A stretch of 38,316 nucleotides of DNA from assembly GCA_016296655.1 (NCBI GenBank), contig JAEDIW010000025.1:1-38316 (forward strand), given 5' to 3'. The notes beneath the pieces were generated by a model. The model was not told the DNA's origin, ran no database searches, and saw only the letters and a list, made by a program, of their open reading frames with translations. Shown one piece after another: positions 24,061 to 33,083 of this stretch (positions are counted from its first letter, which is position 1; each line of letters starts with the position of its first letter). Origin of the DNA: Treponema sp. GTDB taxonomy: Bacteria > Spirochaetota > Spirochaetia > Treponematales > Treponemataceae. A program made the position numbers and the translations under genes.

Positions 24061-25404
24061 TTAGAAAATTATTCTAAATAGCTTTGAGTTTCTGTTTGGA
24101 GTCCAAAGTTTTTTACGTTTTTCAGGCAAAGTTTCTATAGAATCTGGTTTAAACCCAATATTTTCAAACCAATCAGCTGTTTGCGTTGTTAATACAAAAA
24201 CACTGGAAAGATTCATTTTTCTAGCTTTATCAATCAAATGACTCATTATTTGAGGACCTATTCCTATGTGAGAACATGAAGAATCAACAGCTAAGGCGGC
24301 TATTTCTCCCTGATTGTCATCAAAAACGTGCAAAGCTGCGCAAGCACGAATTCCTCCATCCAGTTCATAAACAATAAAATCATTTAATTCTGACAGAAGC
24401 TGTTCATCGCTGCGTGGCAAAAGAATTCCTTTTTGGACATAAGGTCTGATAACCCGTAAAACACCTGTAATGTCTTCAATTTTCATTTCGCGAATATTTC
24501 CATAGCTGTTTGTATGAATCATGGTTCCTGATCCAAGATCAGAAAAGATTTCACAGGGGATTACACCATCTGAATGCCCATTTAAAATATGTGATCGTCG
24601 AACCCCTTTGTTACAGGCTTCTTTTGCAAGGCTCAAAAGAAACAGTATTTTTTCTGTTGTTTCATTTTTTGCAGGATTATTGATGTTCAAATCAATAAAT
24701 TGGTTTAATTCAGCAATACTCAGTGCAGGAATACAACCTTCTTCCGAAAGACCTGTTGTTTCTGGGATGATAAAATTGTCTTTTGTAATTTCGGCCTGTG
24801 GAACGATATAAAAAAGTTTGTCGGCTTTCAAGTAAATTGCAATTTCTTCTGCAAGTTGCATAGAGGAAATATTGTAAGGTTTTCCTGTCAGACTCCATCC
24901 TATGCAGGGGAAAATAGGAATAAATCCTTTTTCAAGAACGGTTTTTATGGAATCAATTTCTAGTTTATCTATTTCTCCTGCTGAGCCATAATCAAATCCA
25001 TCAATTACACCTTTGCCTCTAGCACGAACCCAATTGCCTATTACTGCAGTCAAGTGTTCACCTGCAAGGCTTGTCATAATTATATTTGAAGTTTCAAAGG
25101 CAGCTGTTTTTATAAGCTGCATGGCATCTGGAGTTGTAACTCTGCAGCTGTTTTTAATTTCCCAAGAAATATTTGCTTCTGAAAGGATTTTATCTATATG
25201 ATTTCTTGCGCCTGGGATAATTACAACATTGAGTCCTGCTTGGTGAATCAAACTTATATCCCTTATATGACTTGAAAACAGAGGAGAATCAATTATTTCA
25301 TCATCGATGTAGATTACAATGACTGCATTATTGAATCTTTTTATATAGCGGATAACGCTGCGGATTTGTTCAGCTTTTGTATGGCGTTCAATTTCGTTTG
25401 GCAT
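24061..25404 (-). CDS. argA: Amino-acid N-acetyltransferase (N-acetylglutamate synthase), ArgA type
   Basis: The 447-residue length and order match classical ArgA: an amino-acid-kinase-like domain (about 15-290, with VVIIPGARNHIDKIL and IPIFPCIGWSLTGKPYNIS), followed by a GNAT acetyltransferase domain (about 300-447; SSCSHIGIGPQIMSHLID is the acetyl-CoA loop, then TTQTADWFENIGFKP). ArgA makes N-acetylglutamate from glutamate and acetyl-CoA, the first step of arginine synthesis; the kinase-like part usually binds arginine for feedback control. No other arginine-synthesis genes are nearby. Upstream (about 25471-25497) is an imperfect CTAAG..TCGAA/TTCGA..CTTAG palindrome that is not an E. coli-style ARG box. 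Confidence 0.9.
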   Translation of the reverse strand: MPNEIERHTKAEQIRSVIRYIKRFNNAVIVIYIDDEIIDSPLFSSHIRDISLIHQAGLNVVIIPGARNHIDKILSEANISWEIKNSCRVTTPDAMQLIKTAAFETSNIIMTSLAGEHLTAVIGNWVRARGKGVIDGFDYGSAGEIDKLEIDSIKTVLEKGFIPIFPCIGWSLTGKPYNISSMQLAEEIAIYLKADKLFYIVPQAEITKDNFIIPETTGLSEEGCIPALSIAELNQFIDLNINNPAKNETTEKILFLLSLAKEACNKGVRRSHILNGHSDGVIPCEIFSDLGSGTMIHTNSYGNIREMKIEDITGVLRVIRPYVQKGILLPRSDEQLLSELNDFIVYELDGGIRACAALHVFDDNQGEIAALAVDSSCSHIGIGPQIMSHLIDKARKMNLSSVFVLTTQTADWFENIGFKPDSIETLPEKRKKLWTPNRNSKLFRIIF

Positions 25405-25586
25405 TTTTTTTCCTGAAGTTTTAAAATAATCTTAAAAAATAATTTTCATAAGGAATTTACGGATTATAGATGATAGCTAAGAAATCGAAATTCGACTTAG
25501 AAAATTTTATATTTTACTGTCAGTTAAGTTTCGGAATAAATTAAAAATTCTTTCATATTATTTTGGTATGAAAACATTTTTTGTAT

Positions 25587-26039
25587 TTATATTAACTTTT
25601 CTTCAGCATCTTTACAGTTCTTTAGAATTTTTTTGAGCATTTTCTCAAAGGTAAAAATTTCTTCCTGCGAGAAATCCTTATAGAATAAGGCATTTTGTTC
25701 ATCGGAAGCAGCTGGTATTTTTGTTTTGAAAATTTCATCTTTGCCTGTACGGGAAATAATTATTTCCCGCTTGTCCTGCGGGTTATGAGAACGAATTATA
25801 AAACCATCTCTTTCAAGCCTGTCTATGATGCCTGTAAGAGTTGCTTTATCCAGACTTGTTTTTTTTACAAGCTCTTTAATAGGAATATTGTCTGTATTCC
25901 ATAGAGCAAAAATTATCCGTCCACGTGCGCCTGATAAATCCTGGAGATTATAATTTTTTAAGATAGAATTCCAAATTCGCTGGCTTATTTGATGAATTTG
26001 AGATATTAGCATTCCACCTTCTGTTTTGCCATTTTCCAT
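25587..26039 (-). CDS. MarR-family transcriptional regulator
   Basis: The 150-residue protein has a MarR winged helix-turn-helix: GRIIFALWNTDNIPIKELVKKTSLDKATLTGIIDRLERDGFIIRSHNPQDKREIIISRT, with the DKR wing motif, flanked by dimerisation helices at both ends. MarR dimers bind palindromic operators and usually release them on ligand binding or oxidation. It lies 30 bases after the PNPOx-fold gene and is probably co-transcribed with it. The perfect 42-bp palindrome upstream of that gene is the natural operator candidate, implying autoregulation. The ligand is unknown. Confidence 0.88.
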   Translation of the reverse strand: MENGKTEGGMLISQIHQISQRIWNSILKNYNLQDLSGARGRIIFALWNTDNIPIKELVKKTSLDKATLTGIIDRLERDGFIIRSHNPQDKREIIISRTGKDEIFKTKIPAASDEQNALFYKDFSQEEIFTFEKMLKKILKNCKDAEEKLI

Positions 26040-26069
26040 TTATTTTGTTTTCCTTTTGAAGTATACGGA

Positions 26070-26540
26070 TTAATTAGAATCTTTCAGGGATTTTCCAAAA
26101 TCATGGAGGGCAAAGTTAAACCAACAATGTAAATGAACTGAAGTAAATTTCAGCAATGTGTAGTCATCATCCTGCCAACCTTTTGGATAATAAATTTCCC
26201 ATCCGTTTTGCCAGAAATCTTTTTTTATATTTAAATCTGTAACCTCTTCAATAAATCCTGTTGCTGAAACACCTTTGAATTTTTTTGGAAGGCAGAAGTA
26301 AAGGCAAACTTTATTATTTTTACGAATTTGCTGAATTTTTCGGGAAGATGTGTTTGTAGTAAAATAAAGTGTCAAATTTTCACCATCGAATTTCATAGCT
26401 TTTCCATCTAGCAGTGGATATTGGGTTAGATTTGCAAGATTCAAAAGGGCACGTATTTCTGGAAAGCCTTCACAGTTATACGTTGCAAGTTCTGCAGCAG
26501 GTGCTGAGCTTATAATTTTTTCTACATCATTAAGTGTCAT
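26070..26540 (-). CDS. Pyridoxamine-5'-phosphate-oxidase-fold (split-barrel) protein
   Basis: The 156-residue protein fits the general-stress/PNPOx-like flavin-binding split barrel: VEKIISSAPAAELATYNCEGFPEIRAL at the start, LTLYFTTNTSSRKIQQIRKNNKVCLYFCLP in the middle, and GVSATGFIEEVTDLNIKKDFW later. Such proteins bind FMN, F420 or haem and often respond to oxidative stress; no substrate can be assigned. AGGAAA precedes the ATG. It is the first gene of a two-gene unit with the MarR regulator and lies 12 bases from the large palindrome. Confidence 0.82.
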   Translation of the reverse strand: MTLNDVEKIISSAPAAELATYNCEGFPEIRALLNLANLTQYPLLDGKAMKFDGENLTLYFTTNTSSRKIQQIRKNNKVCLYFCLPKKFKGVSATGFIEEVTDLNIKKDFWQNGWEIYYPKGWQDDDYTLLKFTSVHLHCWFNFALHDFGKSLKDSN

Positions 26541-26552
26541 ATAGTTTCCTGA

Positions 26553-26594
26553 TATATTTAATAATAGTTTGTATACAAACTATTATTAAATATA
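26553..26594. promoter_or_regulatory. Perfect 42-bp palindrome, predicted MarR operator
   Basis: Every base from 26553 to 26594 pairs with its mirror; the centre is GTTTGTATACAAAC and the arms are A/T (TATATTTAATAATA...). It lies 12 bases upstream of the PNPOx-fold start. MarR operators are palindromes of this kind, though usually about 16-20 bp, so this one may hold two dimers. It could also influence the divergent alkaline phosphatase gene. Confidence 0.75.
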
Positions 26595-26778
26595 ATTCAT
26601 ATTTTCTCCTGACGCAAGAATTATTTTATAGAAATTGATTGAAAAAATGTTGTATTTAATATCTCTAACTAATCGCTTCTAAAAAATTTTTACCAGTTAT
26701 TTACATTCTCTTTAAAGAAAATCAATAAATAAAAATTACTATCTCCATGAAAATTTTAAAAATTTTTAAGAGGTGACT

Positions 26779-28311
26779 ATGAACAGAAAATTCAACAGTT
26801 TTTGTAAAAAGGTATGCAGTGCTGCACTTATTTCATGTGCACTTACTGCAGGATTATTTTCTCAGGAGATAGAAGGAACTCCTGCAGGAAAAGGAAATCC
26901 TAAATATGTCTTTGTTTTTGTAGGTGATGGAATGAGTTATCCGCAGATTCAAAGTTCAGCTTATTATATTGGAAAGGATGCCAGTGGGATTGTAAATGAT
27001 GTGAAAAACTCTTCCAATCCGTCTGATTCTCCTAAAGGCGGACTTTTGAGTTTCATGAAATTTCCGGTTGCAGGAAGTGCTCAGACCTATGATGCAACAT
27101 CGTTTGCTCCAGATTCAGCTTCAACCGCAACTTCGATTTTTACAGGCAATAAAACTCATTCATCTTCTATAAATGTTGATATTTCAAAAAAGATAAAATA
27201 CCGCACAATTGCAGAACAATTGCGTGACCAGAAAAAATGGAAAATAGGGGTTATCTCAACTGTTAATCTGAATCATGCAACACCAGCTGCAACGTATGCT
27301 CATCAGGCAAGCCGCAAAAGTAATTATCCAATTGGACTTGAATTGGTTGCAAGTAATTTCGAATATTTTGCAGGTGGAGCTTTGATGGAACCTCAAGATA
27401 AAAAGAAAGATAAGGAATCGATTTATAGTCTTGCAGAAAAAGCTGGGTATAAAGTTTGTTTTACTCAGAAAGATGCATCTGCTTTAGCAAATGGAGGCAA
27501 AGCTTTAGTAATTGCAGAAAAACTTGCAGATTCTGATTCAATGTCTTATGAAGAAGATCGTTCTCAAGATGAATGGAGTCTTAGAGATTATGTCCGTAAG
27601 GGAATTGAAGTTTTGGATAATAAGACAGGTTTTTTTATGATGATAGAAGGTGGAAAAATTGACTGGGCATGTCATGCTAATGATGCGCGTTCAACAATTG
27701 CTGATACACTTGCTCTTGATGAGGCTGTAAAAGAAGCTGTTGCTTTCTACAATAGGCATCCTAAAGAAACTTTAATAATTGTAACAGCAGACCATGAAAC
27801 AGGCGGACTTTCAATAGGCTTTGCTGGAACAGATTATAATTTATTCTTCAATACGCTAAAAAATCAGAAGATATCCTATGCAAAATTTGACAAAGAGTAT
27901 GTTGCTTCATATAAAAAGAATGGGGTTGCTTTTGAAACTGTGATGGATGATATTGAAAAGTTGTTTGGGTTAAAAGTTCCTGGTAGTTCTGGCAATGATA
28001 AAAATGGAGGACTGGTTCTTACAGACTATGAATATGAAAGAATCAGAAATGCATATAATAAAACGATGTCTGGGGAAAAACCAAAAGGTCAGCTGGAATA
28101 TGAACTTTATGGAACTTATGAACCTTTGACGGTTACAGTAACGCATATTTTGAATAATAAAAGTGGAATAGCATTTACTTCATATTCTCATACTGGATTG
28201 CCAGTTCCTGTTTTTGCATTGGGTGCAGGCCAAAAAGAATTTAATGGCTACTATGATAATACTGACATTTATAAAAAACTTGCACTGCTTACAAAAATAA
28301 AAAAGGATTAG
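26779..28311 (+). CDS. Secreted alkaline phosphatase
   Basis: I choose ATG 26779 (AGAGGTG just upstream) over an in-frame GTG at 26773, giving 510 residues. A signal peptide (about 1-29) precedes the alkaline phosphatase fold: FVGDGMSYPQ (metal aspartate D50), PDSASTATSIFTG with nucleophile S113, LNHATPAATYAHQASR, GGKIDWACHANDA and VTADHETGG (metal D/H residues). It hydrolyses phosphomonoesters outside the cytoplasm with Zn/Mg. No Pho-box is convincing; a TTGATT, 16 bases, TAATAT promoter is possible near 26637. A YibE/F gene follows seven bases later, probably in the same operon. Confidence 0.93.
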   Translation: MNRKFNSFCKKVCSAALISCALTAGLFSQEIEGTPAGKGNPKYVFVFVGDGMSYPQIQSSAYYIGKDASGIVNDVKNSSNPSDSPKGGLLSFMKFPVAGSAQTYDATSFAPDSASTATSIFTGNKTHSSSINVDISKKIKYRTIAEQLRDQKKWKIGVISTVNLNHATPAATYAHQASRKSNYPIGLELVASNFEYFAGGALMEPQDKKKDKESIYSLAEKAGYKVCFTQKDASALANGGKALVIAEKLADSDSMSYEEDRSQDEWSLRDYVRKGIEVLDNKTGFFMMIEGGKIDWACHANDARSTIADTLALDEAVKEAVAFYNRHPKETLIIVTADHETGGLSIGFAGTDYNLFFNTLKNQKISYAKFDKEYVASYKKNGVAFETVMDDIEKLFGLKVPGSSGNDKNGGLVLTDYEYERIRNAYNKTMSGEKPKGQLEYELYGTYEPLTVTVTHILNNKSGIAFTSYSHTGLPVPVFALGAGQKEFNGYYDNTDIYKKLALLTKIKKD

Positions 28312-28318
28312 CAAAAAA

Positions 28319-29485
28319 ATGAAAAGACCAGAAATACAAGGTACATGTTTCACTGTTATTGTTTCTACTATATTTTTGATTGTACTTTTGCTTTTGCCTA
28401 CAGGATTCGAGAGTGCAGTTCAATTTAAGGATGCAGAAAAATGTAAGGCTCTTGTAATGACAGTTGATAACAGCCGGATAATAGATACTGGTCTGATACG
28501 TACCGGACAGCAGATTTGTTCGGTACGGTTTTTAGATGGAAAATTTAAGGGAAAAATTTGTGAAGGATGGAATATGCTTGGAGGCTCTCTTGCACAGGAT
28601 AAACTTTTTTGTGCTGGAGATAAGGCTCAGGTTATAGTTCATTATGAAGAATCTTCAGACAAAGAAGGTTTTGAAATACTTTCTGTAAATCTGATTGATT
28701 ATTATAGACTCAAAGGTGAATGGATTCTTGCAGCTGCATTTGCTGTTTTTCTGGTAGTATTTGCTGGTTGGACAGGAATCCGTTCTGTGTTGTCGTTTGC
28801 AATTACAGTTCTTGCATTATGGAAACTTCTTATACCTTTTTATTTGAAAGGATGGAATCCAATTTTTTGTGGATTTTTAATAACTGTTTTTTTGACAAAT
28901 ATAATTCTAGCTCTGGTTTATGGTTTTGACAGAAGATTATTGGCTTCAGTTTTTGGTTCATTGTCAGGAATACTTGTAGCTGCAATACTTTCGGTTATTT
29001 GTACGGCACAATTTAAAATTCATGGTGCCGTAATGGCTTATTCAGAAAGTGTACTGTATTCAGGATATGAATATTTGAATCTTACAGAAATATTTATGAG
29101 TTCGATTTTGATAGGAGCCAGTGGCTCGATTATGGATTTGTCAGTAGATATAACTTCTGCTGTTAACGAGGTTGTAAAGAAATGCCCTGAGATTTCTAAA
29201 ATTGATGCTGTAAAGTCAGGTCTAGCTGTTGCACGTGCAGCCATGGGAACAATGACAACAACTTTGCTTCTGGCATATTCGGGTAGCTGTATTTCTTTGC
29301 TAATGGCTTTTATGGCTCAGGGAACTCCAATTTATAATATTTTGAATAACAATCAGGTGTCTGCAGAAATAATAAATACAATTGCAGGTAGTTTTGGGCT
29401 TGCTTCTACAGCTCCATTAACTGCATTGATTGCAGGCTTGATTTTGCCAGGAAATACTAAAAGGCAAAAAAAAGACTGGAACTGA
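28319..29485 (+). CDS. YibE/F-like multipass membrane protein
   Basis: The 388-residue protein has an N-terminal helix (about 11-29), a soluble extracytoplasmic domain (about 30-130), then a string of about seven membrane helices (130-380). The segment TEIFMSSILIGASGSIMDLSVDITSAVNEV is characteristic of the YibE/F family. Family function is poorly defined; transport is suspected. It starts seven bases after the alkaline phosphatase stop, so a shared message is likely. Its last codons overlap a hairpin that works as terminator for pheT on the other strand. Confidence 0.85.
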   Translation: MKRPEIQGTCFTVIVSTIFLIVLLLLPTGFESAVQFKDAEKCKALVMTVDNSRIIDTGLIRTGQQICSVRFLDGKFKGKICEGWNMLGGSLAQDKLFCAGDKAQVIVHYEESSDKEGFEILSVNLIDYYRLKGEWILAAAFAVFLVVFAGWTGIRSVLSFAITVLALWKLLIPFYLKGWNPIFCGFLITVFLTNIILALVYGFDRRLLASVFGSLSGILVAAILSVICTAQFKIHGAVMAYSESVLYSGYEYLNLTEIFMSSILIGASGSIMDLSVDITSAVNEVVKKCPEISKIDAVKSGLAVARAAMGTMTTTLLLAYSGSCISLLMAFMAQGTPIYNILNNNQVSAEIINTIAGSFGLASTAPLTALIAGLILPGNTKRQKKDWN

Positions 29486-29506
29486 AAAATTCAGAATCCA
29501 GTCTTT
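29464..29506 (-). terminator. Terminator of pheT, overlapping the end of the YibE/F gene
   Basis: AAAGACTGGA (29471-29480) pairs with TCCAGTCTTT (29497-29506), with an inner CTGA/TTCAG extension. On the minus strand it is followed by a T-run (29473 down to about 29466). On the plus strand the tail is weak. Its left arm lies in the final codons of the YibE/F gene. Confidence 0.8.
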
Positions 29507-29533
29507 GAAAAATAAATATAAAAATTTATGAAA

Positions 29534-31258
29534 TTACATAATCTCTTCAAGATCCAATTCACCAGCTACGCAGGGAACTGAAATTGACCAGTTTTCTAAA
29601 ACAGCCGGATGAATTTCACCAAAAATACCAACTTGTTTGCCATTAACGATGATAGCTGCCTGACGACCAGGAATAAATCTAGGATCAGAACTTTCTGAAA
29701 CTTCATATTTGTGGTCAAGATAATAAAGAAGAGCGGAAACTTCACTTGCTGCGCTGTTAAAATTTGCATTATTTGCTGCTGTAAGGAAGCCCAAACATTG
29801 GCGTGTTCTGGTTCCTGTGTTTTCTTCGCTGCAAATATAAGCTACTTTTCCAATTTCAAATATTTTATGTGGGAAAATGGCATTTGCAGAGCCACTCTCA
29901 GCTTTTAGCAAAGATGAAATGATTGAAGAACGGATGAACTGGTAGTTTTCGCTCATCGGGTTTGCTATTTCAATAACATCAGAACCGTTAATATTCATTT
30001 TTTCAATATAGTCCTGTCTGCTTCCTACATAGTTGAAAATCATTTCCTGATAGCCAAGTCCAACCATAACGGTTTTTGTCTTTCGACTGAATTCAGTAAC
30101 AGGAAGAAGGCGACCGATTGTAAAATCACTTGGTTTTTCTGGTTCAAAGGTTTCAAGATCTCGGCCTATCATTACATCTTCAATTACATCAACTTCATGA
30201 AGGAAATCATTGCGGTATGGTGCCGGGAATAGTGTAAATTCAACATCTCCGTCAATTTTTGCTGAAGTAACCGTATTGCCCATTTTTTCAAGAGCTTCAA
30301 TAACTTCCTGTTCTGAGAATGAAGAACCAAGAAGTTTGTTGATATGATTCAAGGTTGCTTTTGTTGAAGGCTGATAGTAGTAAGGTACAACAATATCTTT
30401 TCCCAAGCCTGTATCATACGGATGACATACTTTGACAGGAAGGATTTCATAACCACAGTCTGCAAAATCACAAGCAACAATATTTGCAGAAAGAATCAGA
30501 TTTTCAATATTATCGCCAGAAAGTTCGACCATAAGGTCTTTATCACCTATTTGAACAGCACCAAGTTTTGCACTGTTAATTATTGGAGCCATAGACAGAA
30601 CATCGTCTTTATCATCGACAAGCAAAGGAAATTTGTTCAAATCTTTTAAAATCCAACCGAAGTCTTTGCCTTTTGGATGTTCTGTAAGAATCTGACGGCA
30701 TGTCATAGGCTCTGTACATTGGAGAGGAATAAAACTTGTTTTATCTGGATCTACAGCTTTGTAATGAACAGGGAATTTTATATCTTCTACACGATAAACA
30801 CCCATGGAAATTGATTTTCTTTTGCGCCCAAAGTTCCAGCAAAGTTTTTCCTGTGTCTGAATGATATCCAGAAGCATGGGTTCATCAATAGGTTTTCCAG
30901 AAATGACAAAAGAAACCATATATGGACGAATATCTTTCAGTTCAGGGTCTACAGTAATAATGCGGTTACCAAAGTCTTTGATATTGTCTTTTGTTGAAAT
31001 AAAAGAAGAATAATCATTCTGTTTTATACCATTGTGCAAGCGAATTTGGCGAGCAACACCATTTGTAGACCAAAGATCAGGACGATTTGTATCATTTAAT
31101 TCGATTTTTATTGTCCGCTGATTTTCTGGTAACGAAACATCAGGTTTTTCATCCAGTTCAGCTTTTCCGCAAGTTAATTTGCGTTCAAGTTCATCATAAT
31201 CGTATTTTTTTCCAATCTGCTTAAAAAACAATTTTTCATTGACTTCAATTTTAGGCAT
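29534..31258 (-). CDS. pheT: Phenylalanine-tRNA ligase beta subunit (archaeal/eukaryote-like short form)
   Basis: The 574 residues are much shorter than the roughly 800-residue standard bacterial PheT; the start MPKIEVNEKLFFKQIGKKYDYDELERKL is of the archaeal/eukaryotic type that spirochaetes are known to use. It has a B3/B4-type editing region (about 80-260), a B5 domain (YYYQPSTKATLNHINKLLG...PAPYRNDFLHEVDVIEDVMIGR) and a catalytic-like core (LGYQEMIFNYVGS, IANPMSENYQFIRSSI, HKIFEIGKV). The tRNA-binding EMAP-like N-domain and the FDX C-domain are absent, as expected for this type. It pairs with PheS, which is not in the window. Confidence 0.95.
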   Translation of the reverse strand: MPKIEVNEKLFFKQIGKKYDYDELERKLTCGKAELDEKPDVSLPENQRTIKIELNDTNRPDLWSTNGVARQIRLHNGIKQNDYSSFISTKDNIKDFGNRIITVDPELKDIRPYMVSFVISGKPIDEPMLLDIIQTQEKLCWNFGRKRKSISMGVYRVEDIKFPVHYKAVDPDKTSFIPLQCTEPMTCRQILTEHPKGKDFGWILKDLNKFPLLVDDKDDVLSMAPIINSAKLGAVQIGDKDLMVELSGDNIENLILSANIVACDFADCGYEILPVKVCHPYDTGLGKDIVVPYYYQPSTKATLNHINKLLGSSFSEQEVIEALEKMGNTVTSAKIDGDVEFTLFPAPYRNDFLHEVDVIEDVMIGRDLETFEPEKPSDFTIGRLLPVTEFSRKTKTVMVGLGYQEMIFNYVGSRQDYIEKMNINGSDVIEIANPMSENYQFIRSSIISSLLKAESGSANAIFPHKIFEIGKVAYICSEENTGTRTRQCLGFLTAANNANFNSAASEVSALLYYLDHKYEVSESSDPRFIPGRQAAIIVNGKQVGIFGEIHPAVLENWSISVPCVAGELDLEEIM

Positions 31259-31293
31259 ATAAGACCTCGTAAATCCATTTGTAGTATGAAGAT

Positions 31294-31321
31294 ACCTCTA
31301 GAAACTGGAGTTCTTTGAGGT
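31294..31321 (-). other. Nested hairpin in the pheT leader
   Basis: ACCTC...AGAA...TTCT...GAGGT forms a two-step stem in the roughly 75-base untranslated leader between the predicted promoter and the pheT start. No T-run follows and no T-box sequence is visible. A regulatory role is speculative. Confidence 0.4.
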
Positions 31322-31340
31322 TCCCATAACGTTGTATTTC

Positions 31341-31369
31341 AGTATAACAAAATCAATTTGTACTGTCCA
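31341..31369 (-). promoter_or_regulatory. Predicted pheT promoter
   Basis: On the minus strand TGGACA (31364-31369), a 17-base spacer and TATACT (31341-31346): close matches to sigma-70 consensus at the ideal spacing. Confidence 0.75.
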
Positions 31370-31474
31370 TAATCCACTTTTGTGGAACAGGAGAAAAGTA
31401 GCTGTTATGGTAAATATTGATTGAAATTTTACAAAAACAATAATAGACTTATTCTTCCATTTTAGGGAGGTAAA

Positions 31475-33058
31475 ATGAAAAAGATTTTTGTTAGTGGGTT
31501 GGCATTGCTGTTTTTTTCGTTCTCATTATTTGCATTTGACTCAAGTATTGCGAACAATGAGAAAGTGGAAAAAGTTGAAGGAATTTCTTCTGTAAAGAAT
31601 ACAAAAGGGATAAAAATTTATGTAGTTGGAGATTCAACTTTAAGTTCTTTTAATGATTCTTACTATTATCCGCGTTATGGTTATGGAACAAGAATTCAGG
31701 ATTATATTCTTCCTGAGAAGGCTGAAGTTGTAAATCTTGCTATGTCTGGACGTTCTTCAAAGAGCTTTCTTACAGAAGTGAATTATCAGACGTTGAAAGA
31801 CAACATAAAGAAAGGTGATTACCTGATTATTGGCTTTGGTCATAATGATGAAAAGGCAGAAGAGGCTCGCTATACAAATTCTAATGGTTCAAAAGAAGAG
31901 TCAGGTTCATTTAAAAATTGTCTTTATGAAAATTATATAAAGCTTGCAAAGAGTAGAAAGGCAACACCTATTTTATGTACGCCAATTGTGCGCAGAACTC
32001 CAAATGCTGAAAAAGCTTACGAGGGAGCTTATGTTCATATTACAGATGATGTCGAAGGGTTTCCTGGTGGTGACTATCCTAAAGCAATCAGAGAGCTTGG
32101 AAAAGAAACAAAAACTCTTGTTGTTGATTTGACGAAAATAACTTTAGAACGTTATTCAAAGAGCTCTGTTGAAGAAACTGCAAAATTTCATGCACAGCTT
32201 ACACATAGACCGACATCAGTTGATAATACTCATCTGAACTATTATGGAGCAGCTGTTATTGCAAAGGATTTTGTAGATTCTGCTGCTAAAGGAAATAAAA
32301 AATTTGCAAAATTACTAATCAAGGAAGCTGTTGTTCCTTCTGAATCACTTCTTGAACAGAAGGCCAGAAATCCAGCATATATAATACCTGAATATTCTGC
32401 ATTTGATGTTTCAAAAGCCTCGGAAATTTTTAAGACGACTGCTCCATGGTATGGTACAGTTTTTGGTGATTGCGGAGGAGCTGAAAAAATTGCGAATCCT
32501 GAGCTTTTTGAAATTAATGAAGATAATGGAAAAGTTGTAATTCATTCTGGTTCAAAAGACGGAAAGAAGTCTGCAGGTAAGATTTCAAGTTCTTCTGATG
32601 GAATTGCATTTTATTTTCAGCAGGTTGATATTTCAAAAGATTTTACGTTGACTGCTGATGCGAAAATTCTTAATTTTGCTAAAAACAATCAGGTTGCCTT
32701 TGGTCTGATGGTTCGTGATGATGTTCATATTGATAAATATGACAATACAATTAATTCTGATTACATAGCTGTCGGCGGTTATAGGATGGCTTCTACGCCA
32801 GTTATTTCAAGCTATTCAAGAATAGATACTGCAATTGCTACAGTTCCAGCTGTTTCCGAAAAAATTGTAAAAGATGCTGTAATATCACTTTCAATTTCGA
32901 AGAAAGGAAATGTTTATACTGTAAAATGCGGAAATGACCCAGCTGTTAACTATACGGCTGGACTTGATTTTGTTGACAACAAGAATATATATGCCGGTTT
33001 GTTTACTGCAAGAGCAGCATACATAGAATTTTCTAATGTTAAGCTGACAGTTGAATAA
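31475..33058 (+). CDS. Secreted SGNH esterase, rhamnogalacturonan-acetylesterase-like
   Basis: The 527-residue protein has a signal peptide (1-20, ending SLFA). The SGNH hydrolase domain spans about 45-275: VGDSTLSSF with catalytic S54, G92 and N124 (GHND) as oxyanion residues, and D250-x-x-H253 in VDNTHLNYYG. This matches carbohydrate acetylesterases that deacetylate pectin. The C-terminal half (about 310-527) is a predicted beta-sandwich (AFGLMVRDDVHIDKYDN...ARAAYIEFSNVKLTVE), probably carbohydrate-binding. A plant-polysaccharide role in a gut or oral host is an inference. A GGGAGG lies seven bases before the ATG and a strong terminator follows. Confidence 0.88.
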   Translation: MKKIFVSGLALLFFSFSLFAFDSSIANNEKVEKVEGISSVKNTKGIKIYVVGDSTLSSFNDSYYYPRYGYGTRIQDYILPEKAEVVNLAMSGRSSKSFLTEVNYQTLKDNIKKGDYLIIGFGHNDEKAEEARYTNSNGSKEESGSFKNCLYENYIKLAKSRKATPILCTPIVRRTPNAEKAYEGAYVHITDDVEGFPGGDYPKAIRELGKETKTLVVDLTKITLERYSKSSVEETAKFHAQLTHRPTSVDNTHLNYYGAAVIAKDFVDSAAKGNKKFAKLLIKEAVVPSESLLEQKARNPAYIIPEYSAFDVSKASEIFKTTAPWYGTVFGDCGGAEKIANPELFEINEDNGKVVIHSGSKDGKKSAGKISSSSDGIAFYFQQVDISKDFTLTADAKILNFAKNNQVAFGLMVRDDVHIDKYDNTINSDYIAVGGYRMASTPVISSYSRIDTAIATVPAVSEKIVKDAVISLSISKKGNVYTVKCGNDPAVNYTAGLDFVDNKNIYAGLFTARAAYIEFSNVKLTVE

Positions 33059-33083
33059 TATCCATTTCTGATGAAATGATTTT

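Noticed and set aside
25405..25586. ArgR (ARG box) site upstream of argA
   Set aside because: The CTAAG/TCGAA palindrome does not match the WNTGAATWWWWATTCANW pattern, and no argR gene is visible.
26595..26772. Pho box upstream of the alkaline phosphatase
   Set aside because: I find no spaced TTAACA-type or CTGTCAT-type direct repeats; only an AT-rich region with a possible sigma-70 promoter.
31259..31340. T-box riboswitch ahead of pheT
   Set aside because: There is a nested hairpin but no T-box sequence, specifier loop or antiterminator/terminator pair, and the leader is only about 75 bases.
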